64,000 nt of DNA. Origin: Streptomyces sp. HUAS CB01. Lineage in GTDB: Bacteria; Actinomycetota; Actinomycetes; Streptomycetales; Streptomycetaceae. Shown piece after piece: positions 17,819 to 28,024 of this stretch (its first letter is position 1; the number at the start of each line of letters is the position of its first letter). The notes under the pieces were generated by a model. That model ran no database searches, was not told the origin of the DNA, and worked only from the letters and a program-made list of their open reading frames with translations. Both the position numbers and the translations under genes were made by a program. The stretch lies in the NCBI RefSeq assembly GCF_030406905.1, contig NZ_CP129137.1, positions 558,001-622,000 of the forward strand. The letters run 5' to 3'.

Positions 17819-18030
17819 GTCGCAGGGCCTTGGTGAACGGGAAACCGGTGGAGTACCGGTGCGGCCCTCGCCACTGTGATCGGGAAGTCCGGCTCTCTCC
17901 GCAAGGAAGCCACTGGACCACCACGGGAGACCGCGGTGTCCGGGAAGGCGGAGCCCGGGCGGCAGGACCCGTCAGCCAGGAGACCGGCCAGGGCGCGTTG
18001 TCCATCCACGAGGTGCTGGAGAGGGTCTCC
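17819..18030 (+). promoter_or_regulatory. Cobalamin (B12) riboswitch upstream of cbiMNQO
   Basis: The leader contains the conserved cobalamin-riboswitch blocks in order: GGTGAACGGGAA (17831-17842), CTCGCCACTGTGA (17867-17879), GGGAAGGCG near 17942 and the B12 box CAGCCAGGAGACCGGCC (17973-17989). At 18018-18030 a small hairpin, GGAGA-GGG-TCTCC, contains the only good Shine-Dalgarno for cbiM (ATG at 18036), so control is probably at translation. Adenosylcobalamin binding would lower cobalt import. Confidence 0.95.
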
Positions 18031-18035
18031 CAACC

Positions 18036-18728
18036 ATGCATATAGCCGAGGGGTATCTGCCCCCTGTGCACGCGGCCGCCTGGGGCGTCGCGTCCGCACC
18101 CTTCGTGATCCACGGCGTACGGGCGCTCACCCGTGAGGTCAAGGCGAACCCCGAGTCGACACTGCTGCTCGGCGCGTCCGGTGCCTTCACGTTCGTCCTG
18201 TCGGCGCTCAAGATCCCTTCCGTGACCGGCAGTTGCTCGCACCCGACCGGCACCGGTCTGGGCGCGATCCTGTTCCGGCCGCCGATCATGGCGGTCCTCG
18301 GCACGATCACCCTGCTCTTCCAGGCACTGCTGCTGGCCCATGGCGGACTGACCACGCTCGGCGCGAACGTCTTCTCGATGGCGATCGTCGGGCCGTGGGC
18401 CGGATTCGGGGTGTACGCGCTGCTCCGGCGGTCCGGGGTTCCGCTGATGGTGAGCGTGTTCTTCGGAGCGTTCGTGGCGGACCTGTCCACGTACTGCGTC
18501 ACCAGCGTGCAGCTGGCGCTGGCGTTCCCCGACCCGGGCAGCGGCATCGCGGGTGCGCTGGCCAAGTTCGGCGGCATCTTCGCCGTCACCCAGATCCCGC
18601 TGGCCGTCAGCGAGGGCCTGCTCACCGTGCTGGTGATGCGGCTGCTCGTGCAGTCCAGCAAGGGTGAGCTGACCCGGCTCGGAGTGCTCCTCCAGGGCGG
18701 GACGACGAAGGAGGCCGCGGTCCGATGA
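18036..18728 (+). CDS. cbiM: Cobalt ECF transporter substrate-binding membrane protein CbiM
   Basis: A 230-residue S-component for Co2+. It begins [10 protein letters not shown], the conserved N-terminus whose His2 binds cobalt, so the start cannot be extended. Six to seven hydrophobic segments follow, with [15 protein letters not shown] typical of CbiM. It is the first gene of cbiMNQO under the cobalamin riboswitch and overlaps cbiN by 4 bp. It selects cobalt, while CbiQ and CbiO energise transport. Confidence 0.97.
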   Translation: MHIAEGYLPPVHAAAWGVASAPFVIHGVRALTREVKANPESTLLLGASGAFTFVLSALKIPSVTGSCSHPTGTGLGAILFRPPIMAVLGTITLLFQALLLAHGGLTTLGANVFSMAIVGPWAGFGVYALLRRSGVPLMVSVFFGAFVADLSTYCVTSVQLALAFPDPGSGIAGALAKFGGIFAVTQIPLAVSEGLLTVLVMRLLVQSSKGELTRLGVLLQGGTTKEAAVR

Positions 18729-19105
18729 GCCGTGACGCGAAGATCAACACGCTGCTGCTGGCGATCGTGGCGGCGCTGGCGGTCCTGCCGCTCGCCCTGG
18801 GCCTCGGCGACCACAAGGAGGAACCCTTCACGGGCGCCGACGCACAGGCCGAGACCGCCATCACGGAGATCGCGCCGGACTACGAACCCTGGTTCGCGCC
18901 GCTGTACGAGCCGCCGTCCGGCGACGTCGAGTCGGCGCTGTTCGCCGTCCAGGCGGCCCTGGGTGCCGGTGTCCTCGCGTACTACTTCGGGCTGCGCAAG
19001 GGCCGCCGCCAGGGTGAGGCGCGGGCGGCTGCCGCGGCGGAGACACCGGCCTCCGGGTCCGCGGGGTCTGCCGGGACGGGCGATTCCGTCGCCTCGGGCG
19101 CGTAG
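18725..19105 (+). CDS. cbiN: Cobalt transport protein CbiN
   Basis: A 126-residue protein with two membrane spans. The N-terminal span ([19 protein letters not shown]) is followed by the extracytoplasmic [20 protein letters not shown] region typical of CbiN, then a second span ([11 protein letters not shown]). CbiN assists cobalt loading of CbiM. The C-terminal Ala/Gly tail is longer than in enteric homologues. Confidence 0.95.
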   Translation: MSRDAKINTLLLAIVAALAVLPLALGLGDHKEEPFTGADAQAETAITEIAPDYEPWFAPLYEPPSGDVESALFAVQAALGAGVLAYYFGLRKGRRQGEARAAAAAETPASGSAGSAGTGDSVASGA

Positions 19106-19111
19106 GCGCCG

Positions 19112-19857
19112 ATGTTGCCGATCGATGCGGCGGCGCACAGCAGTCGCTGGCGCCGCCGTCATCCGTGCGAGAAGGCGGCACTCGGGTTCGGGCTGACGGT
19201 CTGCGCCGTCTCGCTGCCGCCGTGGCCCGGTGCCGTGCTGGTCGCCGCGGCGGCCGTGGCCGTGCTGCTCGGCCCCGCGGGCGTGGCCCCGCGGCAGTTG
19301 TGGCGGGCCTGGCGCATTCCGCTGGGGTTCTGCGTCACGGGCGCGATTCCCCTGCTGCTCGCCGTGGGCGGCCCGGACGGCTTCGTGGCGCTCGCGCCCG
19401 ACGGCCCGCTGCACGCGCTCCGGCTGCTGCTGCGGACGTCCGCCGCCTCGCTCGGGGTGCTGCTGTTCGCGTTCACCACGCCGGTGTCGGACGTGCTTCC
19501 CCGGCTGGTCCGGGCCGGGGTCCCGGGGCCAGTCGTGGACGTCGCCCTCGTGATGTACCGGATCAGCTTCCTGCTGCTCGATGCGGTGCACCGGATCCGT
19601 CAGGCGCAGGCGGCCAGGCTCGGGCACACCACCCGGGCTGCCGCATGGCGGTCCCTGGCGGGGCTCGCCGCGACCGCCTTCGTCCGCGCCTTCGACCGGG
19701 CCGAGCGGCTGCAGACGGGCCTCGCCGGGCGGGGCTACGACGGGGCGCTACGGGTCCTGCTGCCGCCCGCGACGGTGTCCGTGCGCTTCCTGACGGCCAC
19801 CGCCGGGCTGCTCACGGGGATCGTCGCCCTCAACCTCGTACTGGAAAGGTCCGTACT

Positions 19858-19861
<4 letters not shown>
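19112..19861 (+). CDS. cbiQ: Cobalt ECF transporter transmembrane protein CbiQ
   Basis: A 249-residue T-component. It shows four to five membrane segments and the two Ala-Arg-Gly type coupling segments that contact the ATPase (IRQAQAARLG and GLAGRGYDG). The context between cbiN and cbiO confirms the call. Its stop overlaps the GTG start of cbiO. Confidence 0.94.
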
Positions 19862-22843
<2,982 letters not shown>

Positions 22844-22867
22844 CGGCCCCTCCTTAGGATGCCGGTC

Positions 22868-23416
22868 ATGTCACTCCCGCACGCGATCCTCACCGCCCTG
22901 CTCGAAAAGCCGTCCTCGGGGCTGGAGCTGACCCGACGGTTCGACCGGTCCATCGGCTACTTCTGGTCGGCGACGCACCAGCAGATCTACCGGGAGCTGG
23001 GGAAGCTGGAGGAGGCTGGGCTGATCCGGGCCCTGCACCCTGCCCAGCCGGCCAGGGGCAGGCGCAAGGAGTACGAGGTGCTCCCCGCCGGCCGTGCGGA
23101 ACTGGCCGACTGGGTGGGCAGGGCTGAGGACCCCAAGCCCATCCGGGACGCCCTGCTGCTGCGGTTGCGCGCGGCCGCGGTCGTGGGCACGGAGGGGCTG
23201 GAGACGGAGCTGCGCCGCCATCTCGGCCTCCACCGGCGGCAGCTGACGGAGTACGAGGACATCGAGAAGCGCCACTTCCCGCCGGAGCGGGACGCGGCCG
23301 AGGACCGGCTCAGGCACGTGGTGCTGCGCGGCGGCATCGAGCTGGAGCGGTTCTGGATCGGCTGGCTCACGGAGGCGCTGGGGGAGCTGGAGAGGCTTCC
23401 CCCGGCGCCTCGATAG
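22868..23416 (+). CDS. PadR-family transcriptional regulator
   Basis: A 182-residue regulator: N-terminal winged helix (LPHAILTALLEKPSSGLELTR, read as two segments; HQQIYRELGKLEEAGLI) and a C-terminal Vir-like helical dimerisation region (HRRQLTEYEDIEKRHFP). PadR proteins repress aromatic-acid or drug-response genes and are released by small ligands. The ATG at 22868 is chosen with AGGA nine bases upstream; TAGGAT at 22854-22859 could alternatively be a -10 box giving a leaderless transcript. An ATG at 22859 would add three residues. Confidence 0.9.
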   Translation: MSLPHAILTALLEKPSSGLELTRRFDRSIGYFWSATHQQIYRELGKLEEAGLIRALHPAQPARGRRKEYEVLPAGRAELADWVGRAEDPKPIRDALLLRLRAAAVVGTEGLETELRRHLGLHRRQLTEYEDIEKRHFPPERDAAEDRLRHVVLRGGIELERFWIGWLTEALGELERLPPAPR

Positions 23417-23891
23417 CCGGCGGGCGTCGGGACGGGCGGGGAGGGGGGCGGAGGCGTACCGGGTGGTGGGCGCCTGGACGGATGGGCCCGCGTGCAGGGC
23501 CGGGGCGGGCGTGCGCGGTGGAGCGGGCCGAGTGCGCGCGCGGCGGAAGAGGCCGTCGCGGACACCCCGGTATGCGTCACGGACCCGCTCCCCCGGGAAT
23601 CGTCACCCGCCGAGAAATATCTGTTCCCGTGAAGTGAGAATGTGAGAAGCCGCGCGGCCAGATTTTCTCCCCGCACAGCGGGCCGCACATTTCGGCCGCC
23701 CGCACCGGACGCCCCGACGTGCTACTGTCGATATCAGCTGCAGTTGTGGTTCCCAGACTTCAAGTGCGCTTCGGCCGGCTCTTTGCCGCTGGAAGCGCCT
23801 TTGCATTTCCGGTCATTTCCGGCGGGTTAATCATCGCGGCGACAGGGTGTCCGCACGGTGCGGATCCCGGTGTCCCCCAAAGGAGATCGAC
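23417..23891. other. Long leader region of the cold-shock gene
   Basis: These 475 bases hold no credible gene. The right half, from about 23560, is unusually AT-rich for this genome (for example GAGAAATATCTG and GTTAATCATCG), as expected for a cold-shock promoter plus long 5' leader. A candidate -10 box, TACTGT, lies near 23720, giving a leader of about 165 bases that may act as an RNA thermoswitch. AAAGGAG lies eight bases before the csp ATG. Confidence 0.5.
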
Positions 23892-24095
23892 ATGGCTACT
23901 GGAACCGTGAAGTGGTTCAACGCTGAAAAGGGCTTCGGCTTCATCGAGCAGGACGGCGGCGGCGCCGACGTGTTCGCCCACTACTCGAACATCGCCGCTC
24001 AGGGATTCCGTGAGCTGCTCGAAGGCCAGAAGGTCAGCTTCGACATCGCGCAGGGTCAGAAGGGCCCGACGGCAGAGAACATCGTTCCCGCCTGA
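23892..24095 (+). CDS. Cold-shock protein (CspA family)
   Basis: A complete 67-residue cold-shock domain that binds single-stranded RNA and DNA. RNP1 is KGFGFIEQ and RNP2 is VFAHYSNI, with the usual start [17 protein letters not shown]. It acts as an RNA chaperone. It is followed by a perfect terminator and then a DEAD-box helicase, a pairing that fits joint RNA remodelling in the cold. The same order (Csp, DEAD helicase, two small proteins) is found in other Streptomyces, from memory of S. coelicolor around SCO5918-SCO5921. Confidence 0.98.
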   Translation: MATGTVKWFNAEKGFGFIEQDGGGADVFAHYSNIAAQGFRELLEGQKVSFDIAQGQKGPTAENIVPA

Positions 24096-24113
24096 GACTG
24101 ACGCGTACGACGT

Positions 24114-24151
24114 AGCTGGGGCCCGCATCCTCCGGGGTGCGGGCCCCAGCT
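24114..24151 (+). terminator. Terminator of the cold-shock gene
   Basis: A perfect 14-bp stem (AGCTGGGGCCCGCA at 24114-24127 with its complement at 24138-24151) with a 10-base loop lies 18 bases after the csp stop codon. It should insulate the abundant csp mRNA from the helicase gene. Confidence 0.88.
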
Positions 24152-24431
24152 GCACGCATTCCACCTGACGGTTGCCGCCCCGCGGGTCACATTTCAGCGC
24201 CGCGTGCACCTTCCGCCGCGGACGCCCCTCGGGACTGCCGGGCGGAAGTCGACGTCCCGGACCGTCACGATTCACCATCTCGTCATCCGTTCGGGCGCCG
24301 GTACTCCTGCGCGAATTTCCGCAGGCCCAGCCCATTCCGCATTCGCTTGCGTTCGGTCCGTTCCGGTGATTCCACGTGCCGTTCATCCGCTCCGGGAATT
24401 TCCTGCCGTGCGCCGCATCGAAAGGCTCCGT

Positions 24432-25904
24432 ATGACCCCACTTTCACGAACCGACCACCGCTCCTCCCGCAAGCGTGACCGCACTCCCGGCTCCGCCGGC
24501 GGCAGCCGCACCGGCGCGCCGCGCCGCTCGGGCGGACACACCCGCCGTCCCGCCGCGGCCCAGGGCGAGTTCGCACTCCCCCGGACGATCACCCCTGCGC
24601 TGCCCGCCGCCGAGTCGTTCGCCGATCTCGAGATGCCCAGGCAGCTGCTCGCGGCGCTCGTGGCGGAGGGCGTGACCGTACCGTTCCCGATCCAGGGCGC
24701 GACCCTGCCGAACACCCTCGCCGGGCGAGACGCCCTGGGCCGCGGTCGCACGGGCTCAGGCAAGACACTCGCCTTCGGGCTCGCGCTGCTGGCCCGTACC
24801 GCCGGCCGGCGCGCCGAGCCCCTGCAGCCGCTCGCCCTGGTCCTCGTCCCCACTCGCGAGTTGGCGCAGCAGGTGACCGACGCGCTCGCGCCGTACGCAC
24901 GGTCGCTGAGCCTACGGCTGACCACGGTCGTGGGCGGTGTGTCGATCGGCAGGCAGGCACGCGCGCTGCGAAGCGGTGCCGAGGTCGTCGTCGCGACGCC
25001 GGGCAGGCTGAAGGACCTCATCGACCGCGGCGACTGCCGGCTGGACCAGGTGGCCGTCACCGTGCTGGACGAGGCCGACCAGATGGCGGACATGGGTTTC
25101 CTGCCCCAGGTCACCGCGCTGCTCGACCAGGTGCGTCCCGGGGGGCAACGGATGCTGTTCTCGGCCACCCTGGACCGCAACGTCGACCTGCTCGTCCGCC
25201 GCTATCTGAACGACCCCGTCGTGCACTCGGTGGACCCCTCGGCCGGCGCGGTCACCACGATGGAACACCACGTACTCCAGGTCCGCGGCACCGACAAGCA
25301 CGCCGCCACCACGGAGATCGCCGCGCGGGACGGCCGTGTGATCATGTTCCTGGACACCAAGCACGCCGTCGACCGGCTCACCCGGGACCTGCTGGGCAGT
25401 GGCGTACGGGCCGCCGCGCTGCACGGCGGCAAGTCGCAGCCCCAGCGGACCCGTACACTGGCGCGTTTCAGGACCGGGCACGTCACCGTCCTGGTCGCCA
25501 CGAATGTCGCCGCTCGCGGCATCCACGTCGACGACCTCGATCTCGTCGTCAACGTCGACCCGCCGACCGACCCCAAGGACTACCTGCACCGCGGTGGCCG
25601 TACCGCCCGTGCGGGGCGGTCCGGCAGCGTCGTCACCCTCGTCACGCCGAACCAGCGCGGTGGCATGCTGCGCCTCATGTCGCATGCGGGCATCAGCCCG
25701 CGCATCACGGAAGTCCGCTCCGGCGAGGCCGAACTGCACCGCATCACCGGCGCGCAGGCTCCCTCGGGCACCCCCGTCGTGATCACCGCCCCGGCGTCCG
25801 AGCGCCCCGAGCGCGACACCGCCTCCCGCGGCCGGCGCAACCGGCCCATGCGCGCGACGCGCCGTACCACCCGTCGGCGGTCCACCGCCGACGCGGCCGC
25901 GTAG
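24432..25904 (+). CDS. DEAD-box RNA helicase
   Basis: A 490-residue RhlE/CsdA-like helicase. The Q motif is in FADLEMPRQLLAALVAEGV with Q at PFPIQGATLP. Motif I is GRTGSGKT, Ia PTRELAQQ, II VLDEADQM (DEAD), III FSATLD, V NVAARGIHVDDL and VI HRGGRTARAG. Basic, low-complexity tails at both ends probably bind RNA. The frame opens further upstream at 24204, but the family match and an AAAGG eight bases before the ATG at 24432 favour this start. It is expected to unwind structured RNA, probably in the cold, with the Csp upstream. Confidence 0.95.
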   Translation: MTPLSRTDHRSSRKRDRTPGSAGGSRTGAPRRSGGHTRRPAAAQGEFALPRTITPALPAAESFADLEMPRQLLAALVAEGVTVPFPIQGATLPNTLAGRDALGRGRTGSGKTLAFGLALLARTAGRRAEPLQPLALVLVPTRELAQQVTDALAPYARSLSLRLTTVVGGVSIGRQARALRSGAEVVVATPGRLKDLIDRGDCRLDQVAVTVLDEADQMADMGFLPQVTALLDQVRPGGQRMLFSATLDRNVDLLVRRYLNDPVVHSVDPSAGAVTTMEHHVLQVRGTDKHAATTEIAARDGRVIMFLDTKHAVDRLTRDLLGSGVRAAALHGGKSQPQRTRTLARFRTGHVTVLVATNVAARGIHVDDLDLVVNVDPPTDPKDYLHRGGRTARAGRSGSVVTLVTPNQRGGMLRLMSHAGISPRITEVRSGEAELHRITGAQAPSGTPVVITAPASERPERDTASRGRRNRPMRATRRTTRRRSTADAAA

Positions 25905-25953
25905 GCCCATCGTTCGCAAGGCCGTTGTTCCCCCATCACTGCAGGAGGCATTT

Positions 25954-26343
25954 GTGACACCGATTCACGCGCAGGCCCGCCCCACGGGGACCACATCGGC
26001 GAGCCTGGCAGTGGCCGGGGCGGCGGACGAGGCCGCACCGCAGGTCTGGGGCGGGATGACGGTCGAGGTGGCCCTCTCGGTCATGGCCAGCGCTCGCGTC
26101 GGCCACCTGCTCCTCTGCGACGACGACGGCCGGTGCACCACCCTCATCACCTCGGCGCAGCTCGCCACCGTCCGCGGCAGCGCCGCGTACACCGATCGGG
26201 TGCGCCTGGGCGACGTCCTCGGCGACCACGGAGCGTTCTCCCCGGCCGTGGCCCCGTCGGCCGAGCAGGCGCACCGCACCGTTCTGTTCGCAGCGCCGCA
26301 CACGCCCGGCGAGCCGGGCACCTCCGCGGTCCCGCTGCACTGA
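25954..26343 (+). CDS. Small CBS-domain-like protein
   Basis: A 129-residue protein starting at GTG 25954, preceded by GCAGGAGG. The centre, VEVALSVMASARVGHLLLCDDDGRCTTL (read as two parts), looks like one CBS half-module: a helix, a strand of the type xHLLVxDxDGRCxGLIT, then a second helix. A single half-module usually needs dimerisation to bind a nucleotide. It lies 49 bp after the helicase and is probably co-transcribed. Its role is unknown. Confidence 0.75.
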   Translation: MTPIHAQARPTGTTSASLAVAGAADEAAPQVWGGMTVEVALSVMASARVGHLLLCDDDGRCTTLITSAQLATVRGSAAYTDRVRLGDVLGDHGAFSPAVAPSAEQAHRTVLFAAPHTPGEPGTSAVPLH

Positions 26344-26407
26344 AGCGCCGCCCTCGCCACTCCACCTCTCCGCGCCACCCGCTGCTCCCCTCCCCCTGTG
26401 AGGCCAC

Positions 26408-26713
26408 ATGCGCTGTGTCATCGCCCGCTTCCCGTTCGAACTGACGAAGGGCGTCGTACTGGAAAAGATGAAGGGGGTGCGCCCCGAACCCGTCACCGGA
26501 GTGTCCGTGGTCATCGGGCGCCGCCGGTACCCCGTCATGCAGGCGGGTGCGGTCATCACCCGTCAGGACCGCCGTGACTTCACTCCGGGCGAAGTCATCC
26601 GGGCCCTCACCCTGCTCGGATTCGTCTGCCGGCCCGGCCCGTCGGCCGCCCCCGCCGACCTCGTCGGGCTTTTCCCACAGGTGTCCGACCTGCTCGGCGG
26701 CCCCGCGGCCTGA
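26408..26713 (+). CDS. Small conserved protein, SCO5918-like
   Basis: A 101-residue basic protein: MRCVIARFPFELTKGVVLEK, GVRPEPVTGVSVVIGRR, VITRQDRRDFTPGEVIRAL. It matches my memory of a conserved Streptomyces family named after SCO5918, always near a Csp and DEAD-box helicase. No catalytic motif is seen. The context suggests an RNA- or ribosome-related accessory role, which is inference. Confidence 0.75.
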   Translation: MRCVIARFPFELTKGVVLEKMKGVRPEPVTGVSVVIGRRRYPVMQAGAVITRQDRRDFTPGEVIRALTLLGFVCRPGPSAAPADLVGLFPQVSDLLGGPAA

Positions 26714-27126
26714 CCGCCGGGCCGGCGCGAGCCGTACGACGGGAAGTCGGCCCGACCGGAGCGTGTTCGGCCGGGTCCCGTGGTGCGCCCGCCGCTCTCC
26801 CACCGCCGCGGCGGCTCGGTGGCCGGAGCAGCCGGGTCTGCCCGCTCCCCTGTTGCCGACGTCCTCGATGCAGACGCAACGGCACGGCACGGGCCGCCGC
26901 GGGCCCGCTGCCGGGGGGAACCGGCCCGTGCCTGCCCACGATGCGCCGGTGCCGCGGCACGGCGCCGGTGCCGCCGGTGCCGCGGCCGGATACGGCCGTG
27001 CCCGGCGCCCGTACCGGCGTCGTGGTCCGCGGTGGTACTAGGGTCGTCGGTGGTGCGGTTCGGCGCCGTGGGCCCGGAGGTGCGGTTCGGCGCCGGGCTC
27101 CTCCACGTGTTCCCCGGAGAGGTGAG
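26714..27126. other. Intergenic region with promoter of the MerR gene
   Basis: No gene is seen in these 413 bases; crossing frames are Arg/Pro-rich shadows. A TAGGGT -10 box (27039-27044) lies 83 bp before the MerR start. Just downstream is a perfect 17-bp direct repeat, listed separately. Confidence 0.5.
27052..27095. promoter_or_regulatory. 17-bp direct repeat at the MerR gene start region
   Basis: GGTGCGGTTCGGCGCCG occurs at 27052-27068 and again at 27079-27095, spaced 27 bp. The first copy begins about 8 bp after the likely -10 box, so the pair would cover the transcription start and early leader. It could be a binding site for the adjacent MerR-type protein, although MerR sites are usually inverted repeats. 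Confidence 0.5.
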
Positions 27127-27465
27127 ATGACAGCGGACGACTCGGTCGGCCGTCTCGAGGACGACGACTATCCCGCCTACACGATGGGGCGGGCGGCGGA
27201 GATGCTCGGCACCACCCCCGGCTTCCTCCGCGCCATCGGCGAGGCACGGCTGATCACCCCCCTGCGCTCCGAGGGCGGTCACCGGCGCTATTCCCGATAC
27301 CAGCTGCGCATCGCGGCTCGCGCCCGGGAACTCGTCGACCAGGGGACCCCCATCGAGGCCGCCTGCCGCATCATCATCCTCGAGGACCAGCTCGAGGAGG
27401 CCCTGCGGATCAACGCCGAATACCGTCGGGCTGCAGGCGAGCCGCACCCGCCGACGTCGACCTGA
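27127..27465 (+). CDS. MerR-family (HspR-like) transcriptional regulator
   Basis: A compact 112-residue DNA-binding protein. The winged-helix part is YTMGRAAEMLGTTPGFLRAI, then LRSEGGHRRYSRYQLRIAA, followed by one dimerisation helix (IILEDQLEEALRINAEY). There is no C-terminal effector domain and no Cys, so it is closer to HspR-type or orphan MerR proteins than to metal sensors. GAGGTGAG precedes the ATG; an in-frame extension to 26941 is low-complexity and rejected. Its stop is 25 bp from the stop of a convergent membrane gene. Confidence 0.85.
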   Translation: MTADDSVGRLEDDDYPAYTMGRAAEMLGTTPGFLRAIGEARLITPLRSEGGHRRYSRYQLRIAARARELVDQGTPIEAACRIIILEDQLEEALRINAEYRRAAGEPHPPTST

Positions 27466-27490
27466 GGTGGCTCCGCCCACCGGAGTGGGC

Positions 27491-28024
27491 TCACTCCGCG
27501 TGCCGGTTGCCCGCGTCGGGCCCTGCCTCGCGTCGGCGAGACGGCCCCTGGCCCGTCGGCATCGCGTTCCGGGCCCGGTGGGTCTTCACGCGGGAACCGG
27601 GGCGCAGCGCCATGAGGCTCCATCCCGTTGCCGCCGACAGGGCGATCGCCGCCATCAGGGCAAGTGGCAGCCACTCGGGACGCCAGCCGAGCGACAGCCG
27701 GGTCCCCAGCCAGACGACGCCGACGGCGATCGTCTCCGGTGCGTGGACGGGCACGCGGGCGGCCGCGGCCCGCAGCACGGAGGCCGCCACCAGACCGATC
27801 GCGGTCCAGGCGGCCAGGTAGGGCAGCAGACGGCCGGGGGCGACACTGGGCAGGCCGTACTCCTCGGGGCCGATGCGGAACAGGCCGGACCACCAGCCGA
27901 GTGCCACACCGGCGGCGGTGACGGCCACCACCCACACGGCATGGCGCCAGAGCGGCCCGGGCCTGACCTCCTCGTCCGCGTCGTCGAAGTCGTCGTACGG
28001 GGCGGGGCCGAAGTCGTCGATCAC
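27491..28024 (-). CDS. Small integral membrane protein, coupled to metal ATPase gene
   Basis: A 177-residue protein with an acidic N-terminus (PYDDFDDADEE) and four membrane segments (WVVAVTAAGVALGWW, LLPYLAAWTAIGLVAASVL, IAVGVVWLGTRLSLG, LALMAAIALSAATGW), ending in a basic tail. The GTG start overlaps the stop of the P-type ATPase (GTGA), so the two are translationally coupled. The family is not recognised; a role with metal export is inferred from the operon. Confidence 0.75.
   Translation of the reverse strand: MIDDFGPAPYDDFDDADEEVRPGPLWRHAVWVVAVTAAGVALGWWSGLFRIGPEEYGLPSVAPGRLLPYLAAWTAIGLVAASVLRAAAARVPVHAPETIAVGVVWLGTRLSLGWRPEWLPLALMAAIALSAATGWSLMALRPGSRVKTHRARNAMPTGQGPSRRREAGPDAGNRHAE

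Noticed and set aside
24204..24431. N-terminal extension of the DEAD-box helicase
   Set aside because: The 76 extra residues are unlike the family and have no ribosome site; ATG 24432 is better placed.
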